From: Streptomyces sp. BHT-5-2
Lineage (GTDB): Bacteria > Actinomycetota > Actinomycetes > Streptomycetales > Streptomycetaceae
NCBI RefSeq assembly: GCF_019774615.1
Contig: NZ_CP081496.1
Location: 4,464,001 to 4,528,000 of the forward strand
Reading direction: 5' to 3'
Length of the DNA: 64,000 bases
A program made the position numbers and the translations under genes. This document shows, one piece after another, positions 1-8,328 of this stretch (positions are counted from its first letter, which is position 1; every line of letters starts with the position of its first letter). A model generated the notes under the pieces. The model did no database searches. It saw only the letters and a program-made list of their open reading frames with translations, and had not been told where the DNA came from.

Positions 1-1
1 C

Positions 2-15
2 GGCCCGATCGGGCC
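2..15. other. 14-bp palindrome at window edge
   Basis: GGCCCGATCGGGCC is a perfect palindrome at the very start of the window. It may be the tail of a terminator for a gene lying outside the window. From here to the first gene at 219 I see no other supported feature. Confidence 0.25.
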
Positions 16-218
16 TCGCACCATAAGAGGGGGATTACGCGTGATGCGTTCCAGTCAAGTGCGCCCGCTGTCGTACGGCGGGGCGCCTGCGGAGGCCGGG
101 CGCGGTGTCACGGGTGTGGCGAACGGAGGGACGTGGGGCTGATGTCCACCGCGATACCGGGTATCTGTGCCGGTGGCCGCGCCGGGACCGGTCCGGACCG
201 TGGCGGAAGGGAGCGGTT

Positions 219-1454
219 GTGGTGGAGCGGACGACATGCTGTGTGGTGGGCGGTGGGCCGGCCGGGATGGTGCTGGCGCTGCTGCTGGCGCGGGCCGGGG
301 TGGCCGTGACGGTCCTGGAGAAGCACGGGGACTTCCTGCGGGACTTCCGGGGGGACACCGTGCATCCCTCCACGCTGGCGCTGCTGGACGAGTTGGGGCT
401 CGGCGAGCGGTTCGCCCGGTTGCCACAGCGCCGGGTGACGACCGTTCAGCTGCCGCTGGGGCCGGAGGGCTCCCTGATGACGGTGGGGAACATCGCCGCG
501 CTGGGCGGCCCGTTCAACTACGTCGCGATGGTGCCGCAGTGGGACCTGCTCGATCTACTGGCGGACGAGGCCCGGCGGGAACCGTCGTTCTCGGTGCGGA
601 TGAGTACCGAGGTGACGTCGTTCCTGAAGGAGCGCGGCCGGGTGACGGGGGTCCGGTACCGCACGGCCGACGGCGGGACGGGGGTGCTGCGGGCGACGCT
701 GACGGTGGCCTGCGACGGCCGGGGTTCGCTGGCCCGGGCCCTGCCGGAGCTCGGACTGCGGACGTTCGACTGCCCCATGGACGCCTGGTGGTTCCGGCTC
801 CCGCGGCGGGACGGCGATCCGCACGGGCTGGTGGGCGGGGCCGGCGACCGGCTGCTCAGCGCCATGATCGACCGCGGGGACTACTGGCAGTGCGCGGCGC
901 TGATCCCCAAGGGGTCGGACGCCGCGCGGCGCGCCGCCGGCCTGGAGGCGTTCATGGTGAACTACGCCTCGGCCGCGCCCTGGATCGGCGACCGGGTGCG
1001 GTCGCTGCGCTCCTGGGACGAGGTGAAGCTGCTGGACGTGCGGCTCGACCGGTTGCGGCGCTGGCACCGGCCCGGGCTGCTGTGCATCGGCGACGCGGCG
1101 CACGCGATGTCGCCGGTCTTCGGGATCGGCATCAATCTCGCGGTGGAGGACGCGGTGGCGGCCGCCCGGCATCTGGTCCGGCCGCTGCGGGCGGGCCGGG
1201 TGGGCCTGCGGGACGTCCGGGCGGTACAGCGCCGGCGGTGGCCGACGGCGGCGTTGACGCAGGCGTTGCAGCGGTTCGCCCACTCCCGGGTGATCGAGCC
1301 GGTGCTGGCCGGCCGGCCACCGTTCGACAATCCGAGGAGGGCCCAGTGGGTGGCCGAACGGTTCACCACCTCGCGGTGGCTGAACCGGGTCCCGGCGTAC
1401 TTCCTGGCGTACGGCGCGGTGCGCGAGCGGCCGCCGGCCGAGTCGGTGCGGTGA
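219..1454 (+). CDS. FAD-dependent monooxygenase/oxidoreductase (PHBH type)
   Basis: Predicted flavoprotein of the aromatic-hydroxylase/FAD_binding_3 group, about 411 residues, cytoplasmic. The N-terminal dinucleotide fold is seen as GGGPAG at residues 11-16, followed by an acidic end of strand 2 (VLEKH). A DG motif (ACDGRG) lies near residue 164, and the GD motif that contacts the FAD ribityl chain (CIGDAAHAMSP) near residue 290. This family uses NAD(P)H and O2 to hydroxylate aromatic or polyketide-like substrates; the substrate cannot be read from sequence. The frame is open back to 105, but GTG at 219 (or 222) follows a GGAAGGGAG ribosome site and gives the usual N-terminus. The gene stands alone and ends in a strong hairpin shared with the convergent neighbour. 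Confidence 0.85.
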   Translation: MVERTTCCVVGGGPAGMVLALLLARAGVAVTVLEKHGDFLRDFRGDTVHPSTLALLDELGLGERFARLPQRRVTTVQLPLGPEGSLMTVGNIAALGGPFNYVAMVPQWDLLDLLADEARREPSFSVRMSTEVTSFLKERGRVTGVRYRTADGGTGVLRATLTVACDGRGSLARALPELGLRTFDCPMDAWWFRLPRRDGDPHGLVGGAGDRLLSAMIDRGDYWQCAALIPKGSDAARRAAGLEAFMVNYASAAPWIGDRVRSLRSWDEVKLLDVRLDRLRRWHRPGLLCIGDAAHAMSPVFGIGINLAVEDAVAAARHLVRPLRAGRVGLRDVRAVQRRRWPTAALTQALQRFAHSRVIEPVLAGRPPFDNPRRAQWVAERFTTSRWLNRVPAYFLAYGAVRERPPAESVR

Positions 1455-1503
1455 GACGGCGGAACGGGCCGCGGCATCGCACGCCGGGGCCCGTTCCGCC
1501 GTC
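1455..1503. terminator. Bidirectional intrinsic terminator
   Basis: A 16-bp perfect stem: GACGGCGGAACGGGCC at 1455-1470 pairs with its reverse complement at 1488-1503, around a 17-base loop. It lies between two convergent genes and can serve both. It lacks a U-tract, as is common in Streptomyces. Confidence 0.7.
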
Positions 1504-1509
1504 TTCCGG

Positions 1510-1782
1510 TCAGTCCGTCACTTCTGCCAGCCGGAAGGGGCCGGCCGCTCCGGGCGCGTACATCACCGGCAGGGTGCGCCCCCGTGGGACGACCACGATC
1601 GGCTCCTCGCGGTACTCCCGCAGGAAGTGCTCCAGCGGCTCCCAGATCATGCTCCGGTATCCGGCCTCGGTCCGCTGCTGCTCGAAGGACAGGGTCAGGG
1701 CGGAATCCTCCACGGTGACGCTCACGGCGCCCACCTCGAGCCATTCCCCGCCGATCCAGGCTTCGAGTCGTACGTAAGACAT
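1510..1782 (-). CDS. Hypothetical protein, about 90 aa
   Basis: Small soluble protein of unknown function, acidic in its middle part (VTVEDSALTLSFEQQRTE) and ending in LAEVTD. The ATG at 1782 (MSYVRLEAWIGGEWLEVG) is preferred over the upstream in-frame start at 1818, because the homologous-looking, well-ordered sequence begins there. No transmembrane segment, signal peptide or metal motif is visible. It is convergent with the FAD monooxygenase and shares its terminator. Codon use is typical for the window, so it is very likely a real gene, but I do not recognise the family. Confidence 0.6.
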   Translation of the reverse strand: MSYVRLEAWIGGEWLEVGAVSVTVEDSALTLSFEQQRTEAGYRSMIWEPLEHFLREYREEPIVVVPRGRTLPVMYAPGAAGPFRLAEVTD

Positions 1783-1849
1783 GACGCAAGGGTGCCTGGT
1801 GCCGCACCGGCCTGGCAATCAGGAGGTGCGGCAGGACCTCGTCAAATCC

Positions 1850-3076
1850 TCATTGGGACGGTCGCTGGCCGCCCACGCGGTATTGCTCGGTGACGGCCGG
1901 TGGCGCGACCGGGGCCGAGGCCGGAGCCGGGGCAGCGCCTTTGGCAGCGGTATCGGATTCCGAAGCCGCCTGACTCTTGGAATTACGGCGCATTTCCTGG
2001 AGGCCCTTTTGGATTCCGTCCCGCAGCCATTTACCCAGGGGCCGCTCCACCAACCGGTGCACCCCATAGGAAAGGACCAGTATAAAGGCGACGATGGCGG
2101 ACAACAGGACGGGAGCCGGAAGCTTGTTGCGCAGCAGGTCGATGAGGGTGAATCCGATGTACATGTGCAGCAGGTACAGCGGGTACGTCAACGAGCCCGC
2201 GGTCACCAGCCAGCGCCACCGCACCTTGTCGAATGCCCCGAGGGCGATCGCCGCCATGATGCCGAAGGCCAGCAGGACGCCGACGCGGGCCGGCCAGCCG
2301 TGCACCAGGCTGGCCTTGGCGCCGACGTTCATCAGCAGGCGGTAGTGGACGTAGTGCTGGGCCAGCAGGAATTCGACCGCGACAATGGCCCAGAGCAGCA
2401 GGGTCGGCTTGAAGCGGTGCATCAGGTAGAACGCGATGCCGGCGATGAAGTAGGGCGAGTAGGGCGCGATGGCCCACACCGACAGGAAGTCGCTGTCGGC
2501 CTTGAGCGCGACGACTCCGGCCACCGTCCACAGGGCGCAGAAGAGCACACACCGGCGATAGGTGACGCCGCGGTACACGACGAGGGCGAAGAGCAGATAG
2601 AACTTCAGCTCGACGAAGAGCGACCAGTAGACGTCGTCCAGGTCGGAAACCCCCACGCCCTGCTGGAGCATGGTGAGGTTTGTCAGCACCGTTTCCAGAT
2701 TGTCCGCGCTGCGGACATGCGGCCAGAGCGTGAGGACCGCGGTGGTCAACAGAACCCCGACCCAGTACGCCGGATAGAGGCGGGAGACCCGGGATTTCAC
2801 GAAGTCACCGAGCGAGCGACCCCAGGCACTCATGCAGATGACGAATCCGCTGATGAGGAAGAAGACCTCGACGCCCAGCCAGCCGAATTGGGAGACGTGG
2901 TAGAGGGTGGTCGAGATCGCGTGCGGTTCCTTGCCCCAACCATCACGGAGCGTGATGTAGTGATAGGCCAGCACCATGAGCGCCGCCACGAGGCGTAGGC
3001 CGTCGAGGACATAGAGTCTGGAATGCCCTTGCCCCTTCCCTGGTGCGGCCAGAGTTCCAGGCACAGCGAAGGGCAT
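1850..3076 (-). CDS. Acyltransferase family 3 membrane protein (OafA/YrhL type)
   Basis: Predicted integral-membrane acyltransferase of about 408 residues with roughly ten hydrophobic helices. The first helix carries the family signature LDGLRLVAALMVLAYHY with its conserved histidine, followed by the R/K-rich first loop and FFLISGFVI in helix 2; SRLYPAYW is also typical. Known members move acetyl or other acyl groups from the cytoplasm to surface polysaccharides, peptidoglycan or secondary metabolites. The C-terminal 45 residues are a low-complexity Ala/Pro/Ser tail, probably cytoplasmic. GAGGAA seven bases before ATG 3076 decides the start; longer in-frame starts up to 3208 lack a good ribosome site. 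It is transcribed alone from the 3.1 kb region. Confidence 0.85.
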   Translation of the reverse strand: MPFAVPGTLAAPGKGQGHSRLYVLDGLRLVAALMVLAYHYITLRDGWGKEPHAISTTLYHVSQFGWLGVEVFFLISGFVICMSAWGRSLGDFVKSRVSRLYPAYWVGVLLTTAVLTLWPHVRSADNLETVLTNLTMLQQGVGVSDLDDVYWSLFVELKFYLLFALVVYRGVTYRRCVLFCALWTVAGVVALKADSDFLSVWAIAPYSPYFIAGIAFYLMHRFKPTLLLWAIVAVEFLLAQHYVHYRLLMNVGAKASLVHGWPARVGVLLAFGIMAAIALGAFDKVRWRWLVTAGSLTYPLYLLHMYIGFTLIDLLRNKLPAPVLLSAIVAFILVLSYGVHRLVERPLGKWLRDGIQKGLQEMRRNSKSQAASESDTAAKGAAPAPASAPVAPPAVTEQYRVGGQRPSQ

Positions 3077-3680
3077 CCCGCGGTTCCTCACAGTCGGTAG
3101 GGCAACGATCCCCCTATCCCATCTCATACTCGGGACAGGGAAGGCAAGTTCGGTTGAAATGATCGCAAAAAATTTTCGCAGCACCAGGTGGGGCGTTGCG
3201 TAAAACACGTTTCCGTCGATGCTGGGTGCCCCACCTCAATCCGGGTCAATACGGATATCGGCCACACGGTGGGGCACACTCCCCGACCGGTCGGAACTCC
3301 CCGAGAACACAACCGGAACATGCTCTTCCGGAGCCGACGCCCCAGTCCGGCACGGCGGTTCCCCGGATACTTCGATCGTCCACAACCTTCCCGATGTCCG
3401 TTATTTCTATGCTGCGCCATAAGGGTTCGCAGCGTATTTCCCGGTACCGGGCGAAAATTCTCCGCGGTGCCCCGTCCCCGATTTCCGACCGGGCCACCGG
3501 GGGTGATGCGAGAAGTTGACGGCCCGTTCCACGTCACCGCTGTGACGCTCACCTCGTGCCGATCGTCACCGTCCCCCACCCTCACTCCCTGTGCACACCC
3601 CTCCGGCCCACCACCGCCCGCGCCGCCAACCGAGGACGAGTAGGACGGAGTCGACGGCTCGCGCGGAGGAAGGGTGCGGA
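3077..3680. other. 604-bp divergent intergenic region
   Basis: It separates the acyltransferase (leftward) from the ferredoxin gene (rightward). Open frames here have poor codon bias and overlap one another, so I call no gene. It holds an A/T-rich near-palindrome (GCAAAAAATTTTCGC, 3165-3179) and a hairpin (GCTGCG at about 3410 with CGCAGC at about 3429). Both could be promoter or leader elements. Confidence 0.5.
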
Positions 3681-3902
3681 ATGCAGATCGTGGTCGACCT
3701 CAACCGGTGCCAGGGCTATGCGCAGTGCGTCTTCCTCGCGCCCCGGGTCTTCGAGCTGCACGGTGAAGAGGCGCTGCGGTACGCACCGGCGCCCCCGGAG
3801 GAGCAGGCGGAGCGGGTGCGGCGGGCGGCTGCGGCCTGCCCGGTCCAGGCGATCCTCGTCGGCGAGCAGGCCGGGGCGGGAGCGGGCGCCGATGTCCGCT
3901 GA
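3681..3902 (+). CDS. 3Fe-4S ferredoxin of the P450-partner type
   Basis: Small acidic ferredoxin of 73 residues. Cys10, Cys16 and Cys53 (CQGYAQC followed later by ACPVQAI) form the three-cysteine pattern; the fourth-ligand position is Tyr13, which predicts a 3Fe-4S rather than a 4Fe-4S cluster. Such ferredoxins carry electrons from a flavoprotein reductase to bacterial cytochromes P450. ATG 3681 is chosen because GGAGGAAGG lies just upstream and the family starts this way (MQIVVDLNRC). Its last 11 bases overlap the reductase gene, so the two are translationally coupled. No P450 lies within 40 kb; the only one in the window begins at 51582. Confidence 0.9.
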   Translation: MQIVVDLNRCQGYAQCVFLAPRVFELHGEEALRYAPAPPEEQAERVRRAAAACPVQAILVGEQAGAGAGADVR

Positions 3903-5259
3903 GCTGAAGCAGGGGCGGATCGTCATCGTCGGTGCGTCGCTGGCCGGGCTGCGCGCGGCCGAGACCCTGCGGGACGAGGGCTTCAGCGGGGACCTCACCC
4001 TCGTCGGCGACGAGCCGCATCCGCCGTACGACCGCCCGCCGCTGTCGAAGCAGGTACTGCTGGGCCGGGTACCCGCGGCGGACGTCGGGCTGCCGGGCCG
4101 CCGCCCGGTGGACGCGCACTGGAAGCTGGGGGTGCGCGCCAGCGGCCTCGACCCGGCCACGAAGGAGGTGCTGCTGGCGAACGGCGAACGGCTGCCGTTC
4201 GACCGGCTGCTGATCACGACGGGAACCCGCGCCCGGCCCTGGCCGCACCCCGAAGAGGCCCGTCTGGACGGGGTCTTGACGGTGCGCACGATCGAGGACG
4301 CCGGCCGGCTCGCCGAGCGCCTGGACGCCGGGCCGAACCGGGTACTGGTCATCGGGGCGGGCTTCAGCGGGTCGGAGATCGCCTCCGCCTGCCGGGAGCG
4401 CGGCCTGGCCGTGACGGTCGCCGAGCGCGGCCCGGCGCCGCTGGTCGGGGCGCTCGGCGGGACGCTGGGATCGTTCGCGGCGCGGCTGCAGCGCGCGCAC
4501 GGCGTGGATCTGCGCTGCGGGGTGACGGTCACCGCGCTCACCGGCGCCAACGGGCGGCTGACCGGCGCCGAACTCTCCGACGGCAGCCGGATCGAGGCCG
4601 ACGTCGCGGTGGTCGCCCTGGGCGCGGTCCGCAACACCGAGTGGCTGGCGGGCTCGGGGCTCGCCGCGGGTCCGCGGGGTGTGGCCTGCGACGCCGGGTG
4701 CCAGGCGTTCACCATGTACGGGATCGTCACCGGCGAGGTGTTCGTGGCCGGGGACGTGGCCCGTTTTCCGCACCCGCTCTTCGGATACCAGATGTTGGCA
4801 CTGGAGCACTGGGGGAACGCCGTGGAGCAGGCGGAGGTGGCGGCGCACAACATGGTCAACCCCGGTCCGCTGCGGCGCCCGCACCTGGCCGTACCGTCCT
4901 TCTGGTCCAGCCAGTTCGGGCTGAACATCAAGTCCGTCGGCGTCCCGACCTTCTCGGACCAGGTGACCATCGCCCAGGGCTCGGTCGAGGAGGGCCGGCT
5001 GGTCGTCGCCTACGGCTACCGCGGCCGGATCACCGCCGCGGTCAGCGTCGACCGCGCCAAGTGGCTGGACCACTACCGGCATCTGATCGAGACCGCCGCC
5101 CCGTTCCCGCCCGGGCCGGGCGCCGCCGACCGGCCCACGGCACCGAAGGTCGTGCCCTCCGACGTCCCGGACCCCAAGGTCCTCTCGCACGGGCCGACGG
5201 TCGCGCTCACCGGTCATCTGCCGGACCGCCGGCTGGCCGTGGTGCGCCCGACGGCCTGA
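3892..5259 (+). CDS. FAD-dependent ferredoxin reductase
   Basis: Predicted NAD(P)H:ferredoxin reductase of 455 residues, of the putidaredoxin-reductase type. It has an N-terminal FAD-binding fold (IVIVGASLAGLRAAETLR), the PYDRPPLSK segment typical of this family, a central NAD(P)-binding fold (VLVIGAGFSGSEIA), the second FAD site (VFVAGDVARFP) and a reductase C-terminal domain. It should pass electrons from NAD(P)H to the ferredoxin encoded directly upstream. ATG 3892 lies inside the end of the ferredoxin gene (11-base overlap). The C-terminal 50 residues are Pro-rich and longer than usual. Together the pair is a complete class I P450 redox chain without its oxygenase. Confidence 0.9.
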   Translation: MSAELKQGRIVIVGASLAGLRAAETLRDEGFSGDLTLVGDEPHPPYDRPPLSKQVLLGRVPAADVGLPGRRPVDAHWKLGVRASGLDPATKEVLLANGERLPFDRLLITTGTRARPWPHPEEARLDGVLTVRTIEDAGRLAERLDAGPNRVLVIGAGFSGSEIASACRERGLAVTVAERGPAPLVGALGGTLGSFAARLQRAHGVDLRCGVTVTALTGANGRLTGAELSDGSRIEADVAVVALGAVRNTEWLAGSGLAAGPRGVACDAGCQAFTMYGIVTGEVFVAGDVARFPHPLFGYQMLALEHWGNAVEQAEVAAHNMVNPGPLRRPHLAVPSFWSSQFGLNIKSVGVPTFSDQVTIAQGSVEEGRLVVAYGYRGRITAAVSVDRAKWLDHYRHLIETAAPFPPGPGAADRPTAPKVVPSDVPDPKVLSHGPTVALTGHLPDRRLAVVRPTA

Positions 5260-5430
5260 CCGCCTTCGGCAACGGCGTCCGCAACCGCTTCGGCGCCCCC
5301 AGGCCCCGCCGTACCGGCACAGTCCGATCCTGCGCGGGCCGCGACACCTGTCGATCGACAAGGGAGGAGGGTGATCGGCGAGGGAAAAAGCCTGAGTTGA
5401 CGAGCAGCCCGATAGATCAGGTATATCGGG

Positions 5431-5700
5431 TCACGGAGCGGTGTCGGCGGCTTCGTCGGGGGCTTCCGCGGTGGCTTCGCCCCCGGCCGGCCGCTCGGCG
5501 ATCGTCAGTTTCAGCCGGCCGTCCTCGACGTCGGCGAGGACCGTGTCCCCGGGCCGCCCGCCGTCGTCGTCGTTCGCCCGTACCCGGCCGATTCTTCGCC
5601 GGGTCGTCGCGGCGAGCGACAGGAGGGGCTGCCCGTCGCGGTAAATGGGGGTGCCCGCGCCACCCCGGGGAAGTAATGTGCACTGCCGTTGAGTGGCACT
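5431..5700 (-). pseudogene. Headless coding stretch (hypothetical protein relic)
   Basis: The reverse strand carries an open frame with clear Streptomyces codon bias and a protein-like sequence: it includes CTLLPRGGAGTPIYRDGQP, TTRRRIGRVRANDDDGG, DTVLADVEDGRLKLTIAERP and an acidic tail ending at a TGA (5431-5433). No ATG, GTG or TTG exists in this frame downstream of position 5758, and further upstream the frame runs into the divergent GNAT gene. Either the 5' end has been lost or shifted by a frameshift, or an unusual start is used. A GTG exists in another frame near 5699. I do not recognise the family. I call it a 5'-truncated or frameshifted gene. Confidence 0.5.
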
Positions 5701-5717
5701 TACTCGGGGAGGGTTCG

Positions 5718-6350
5718 ATGGTTCCTGATCTCGTCAGGATGTGGGTGGCAGGCTGGGTGGTCTCGCGCGGGCGTCCCCGCGCGGTGCAGCACCCTTGGGG
5801 GCTCTATGTCGACGTGGGCCGCCCGGAGCAGGTGGGCCGCCATGTGCTGCCCGACCCCGACGAGTCCGCCGTGCGCGCGGCCGCCGCGTCGGTGACCGTC
5901 CCGTACACCTGGCTCAAGGCGCCCGTGGAGACGGAGACCGTCGAGCGGTGGCTCCCGGCGGGCTGGGTGGCGGACAGGGGAGCGGCAGGCCATCTGATGG
6001 CCGCCGATCTGCGGGCGACCCACCCGGTACCGCCCGAGGACTACCGCGCCACCGTGGAGACCACCGACGGCGTCACCCACGTCGAGGTCCGGGACGCGCA
6101 CGGCGGGCTCGCCGCGCAGGGCCAGATGGCCGTCATCGGCCCGGCGACCGTCGTCGACCAGGTGCAGACGGAGAAGGCGCACCAGCGGCGCGGCCTCGGC
6201 GGCTTCGTGATGCGCACGCTGGCCGACCACGCGGTAGCCGAGGGCGCGACCCTCGGCATCCTGGGCGCCACCGACGAGGGCCGCGCGCTCTACGAGTCGC
6301 TCGGCTGGCAGCGGCACGCAGCACTCGCCGCCTGCATCTATCGCCCCTAG
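5718..6350 (+). CDS. GNAT family N-acetyltransferase
   Basis: Protein of 210 residues. The C-terminal half holds the acetyl-CoA fold: VDQVQTEKAHQRRGLGGFVMRTL is the pyrophosphate-binding motif A (Q/RxxGxG/A), followed by ALYESLGWQRH, the usual motif B. The N-terminal half (HPWGLYVDVGRPEQVGRHVLPD and the following segment) is a second, degenerate region seen in actinomycete GNAT proteins. The acceptor substrate is unknown. GGGGAGGG 5 bases before ATG 5718 fixes the start. It is divergent from the headless coding relic and followed by a deacetylase relic, so it appears to be a single-gene unit. Confidence 0.85.
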   Translation: MVPDLVRMWVAGWVVSRGRPRAVQHPWGLYVDVGRPEQVGRHVLPDPDESAVRAAAASVTVPYTWLKAPVETETVERWLPAGWVADRGAAGHLMAADLRATHPVPPEDYRATVETTDGVTHVEVRDAHGGLAAQGQMAVIGPATVVDQVQTEKAHQRRGLGGFVMRTLADHAVAEGATLGILGATDEGRALYESLGWQRHAALAACIYRP

Positions 6351-6432
6351 GCCCCGTCGTCGAACTCCCGCCGTTCGCCCGGAGGGCGGGCCGGGCGGTG
6401 TCCGGTGCGTGCTCTCGGCGTGCCGGGGGGGG

Positions 6433-6834
6433 CGGCCCCTGTACTGGACGAGCGTCTTCCCCGGCACCGCCGGACTCACCCCGGACCCGCTCCACCACGG
6501 CTGGCGCGACTACGGCCCGCGGGTGGGCATCTGGCGGCTGATCGAGAGCCTGGACCGGCACCGGATCCGCGCCAGCGTGATGCTCAACTCCGATGTCGGA
6601 GAACGCTGTCCGCAGATCATCGAGGCCGGCCGGGCCCGCGACCGGGCCTGGATCGTCCGCGGGAAGGACAACTCCCGCTTCCAGGCCGACATGCCCCCGA
6701 CGAGGAGCGCGCCCATCTGGCCGAGGCGGTCGACAAGTACCTGGACGAGGCACTGGAGTACATCGCCCAGCACCCGGGAGTGTGGCCGGCGACCAGCGAC
6801 GGGATCGCCGAACACCACGCCAGGGCCACCGTCG
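6433..6834 (+). pseudogene. Polysaccharide deacetylase relic (NodB fold family)
   Basis: Two fragments of one ancestral protein lie in two frames. The first (about 6436-6697) reads SVFPGTAGLTPDPL, WRDYGPRVGIWRLIESLDRH, IRASVMLNSDV and CPQIIEAGRARD, the N-terminal part of actinomycete polysaccharide deacetylases. After a one-base shift near 6697 the next frame gives DEERAHLAEAVDK and then jumps directly to the family's C-terminal end, YLDEALEYIAQHPGVW and TSDGIAEHHARATV. Compared with the roughly 300-residue family the N-terminus is missing and about 130-150 central residues, including most of the catalytic core, are deleted. It cannot encode an active enzyme. Family identity is from remembered sequence patterns, not from a search. 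Confidence 0.8.
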
Positions 6835-6963
6835 GACAGCCGGCCCGGCAGCACGGCATCGCCCGGTACGGAGCAACACCACCGTCGTACCGGGCGCCGT
6901 CCCACGCCACGCGCCGGTGCCTCCACCGCCCCTCCGGCACGTCCGATTGATTACATTTATTCC

Positions 6964-8004
6964 ATGTATCAGCCGGAGGACAGCGCACAGGCCCCAGCCG
7001 CCCCGACCGCGGTGCTGACCGGGCTCGGATCCTGGTTGCCGCCCCACGAGATCACCAACGACGAGCTCTGCGCCCACCTGGACACCTCGGACACCTGGAT
7101 CCGCGAGCGGATCGGCATCTCCGTACGGCGTCGCGCGGACCCCAAGACCGCCACCGGGGACCTGGCCGCCGAGGCCGGCGCCCGCGCCCTGCGGTCCGCC
7201 GGGGTGACCCGGGCGGACGCGGTCATCCTGGCCACCACCACACCCGACCACCCGTGCCCGGCCACCGCCCCGGCTGTCGCGGCCCGGCTCGGACTGGGCG
7301 ACGTCGCGGCGTTCGACGTCGCCGCGGGCTGCTCGGGATTCCTCTACGCCACGACGGTCGCGGCCGGACTGATCCGCTCCGGTACGGCCGGGCGGGTGCT
7401 GGTGATCGGCGCCGAGACGATGTCCGCCGTCATCGACCCCGAGGACCGTTCCACGGCGCCGATCTTCGGGGACGGCGCCGGCGCCGCCGTCCTGGAGGCC
7501 GGGCGCCCCGGCCAGGCAGGCGCGATCGGCAAGGTGGTGTGGGGCAGCGACGGCGCCCGCTCCGAAGCCATCGTGATCCCGGTCGGCGGCTCACGGAACC
7601 GCGACGGCCGGGACGCCGCACCGCCGAGCGAACGGCACGTCAGAATGCGCGGCAACGAAGTGCTCCGGCACGCCGTGCGCAGGATGACGGCCGCCGCCAC
7701 ACAGGCCGCCGAGGCCGCGGGCTGGGCCCTGGAGGACGTCGACCGGCTGATCGTCCATCAGGCCAACGCCCGGATCAGCGCCGGCGTCTCCGCAGCACTG
7801 GGCATCCCGCCGGAGCGGGTGCCGTCGAACATCGCGACGGTGGGGAACACCGCCGCCGCGTCCATCCCGCTGCTCCTCGCGGACGCCACCGCACAAGGCG
7901 CCCTCCACGACGGGCACCGCGTCCTGCTGGTCGCCTTCGGCAGCGGACTCGCCTGGGCCGCCACCACGCTGGTGTGGCCCGCCGGCCTCCGCGTCGAGAT
8001 CTGA
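6964..8004 (+). CDS. 3-oxoacyl-ACP synthase III (FabH-like KAS III)
   Basis: Condensing enzyme of 346 residues. The full catalytic triad is present: Cys123 (AAGCSGF), His265 (VHQAN) and Asn295 (VGNTAAAS). KAS III enzymes start fatty acid or polyketide chains by condensing an acyl-CoA with malonyl-ACP. Here it lies directly upstream of a dedicated ACP and an alpha/beta hydrolase on the same strand (gaps 61 and 17 bases), away from the fab operon, so it probably serves a specialised short lipid or starter-unit pathway rather than housekeeping synthesis. ATG 6964 is used. The spacing and the absence of other synthases suggest a very small pathway or a remnant of a larger cluster. Confidence 0.9.
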   Translation: MYQPEDSAQAPAAPTAVLTGLGSWLPPHEITNDELCAHLDTSDTWIRERIGISVRRRADPKTATGDLAAEAGARALRSAGVTRADAVILATTTPDHPCPATAPAVAARLGLGDVAAFDVAAGCSGFLYATTVAAGLIRSGTAGRVLVIGAETMSAVIDPEDRSTAPIFGDGAGAAVLEAGRPGQAGAIGKVVWGSDGARSEAIVIPVGGSRNRDGRDAAPPSERHVRMRGNEVLRHAVRRMTAAATQAAEAAGWALEDVDRLIVHQANARISAGVSAALGIPPERVPSNIATVGNTAAASIPLLLADATAQGALHDGHRVLLVAFGSGLAWAATTLVWPAGLRVEI

Positions 8005-8065
8005 CCCCGACGAGACCCCTCCGCGGCCGCGTCACCGCCAGGACCCGCCTCCCTAAGGACGTCAC

Positions 8066-8311
8066 ATGTACGCGCAGTTGAAGGAAATCCTCATCGTCCG
8101 CGCCGGACTTCCCGGCGAACCGATCGTCCCGGAGGCGTCCTTGGCCCGGGCCGGCATCGACTCCATGGCCATCACCGTGCTGTCCATGGCCCTCGAAGAC
8201 GAGCTGAACGTGGTGATCGACGAGGACGAGCTGTCCGCGGCGTCGTCCGTCGCCGCACTCGCCGACCTCATCGCCGCACGCGCCGCCGCCTCCCTCCCCT
8301 CCACCCCGTAG
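8066..8311 (+). CDS. Acyl carrier protein
   Basis: Discrete ACP of 81 residues with the phosphopantetheine attachment site at Ser33 in AGIDSMAI. Met replaces the usual Leu after the serine, a change seen in specialised-metabolism ACPs. The helix pattern and acidic recognition helix (LEDELNVVIDEDEL) fit the family. It is expected to be activated by a 4'-phosphopantetheinyl transferase encoded elsewhere and to carry the chain made by the upstream KAS III. It sits between that enzyme and the hydrolase and is most likely co-transcribed with both. Confidence 0.9.
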   Translation: MYAQLKEILIVRAGLPGEPIVPEASLARAGIDSMAITVLSMALEDELNVVIDEDELSAASSVAALADLIAARAAASLPSTP

Positions 8312-8328
8312 CCGAGGAGGAGCCCGCC

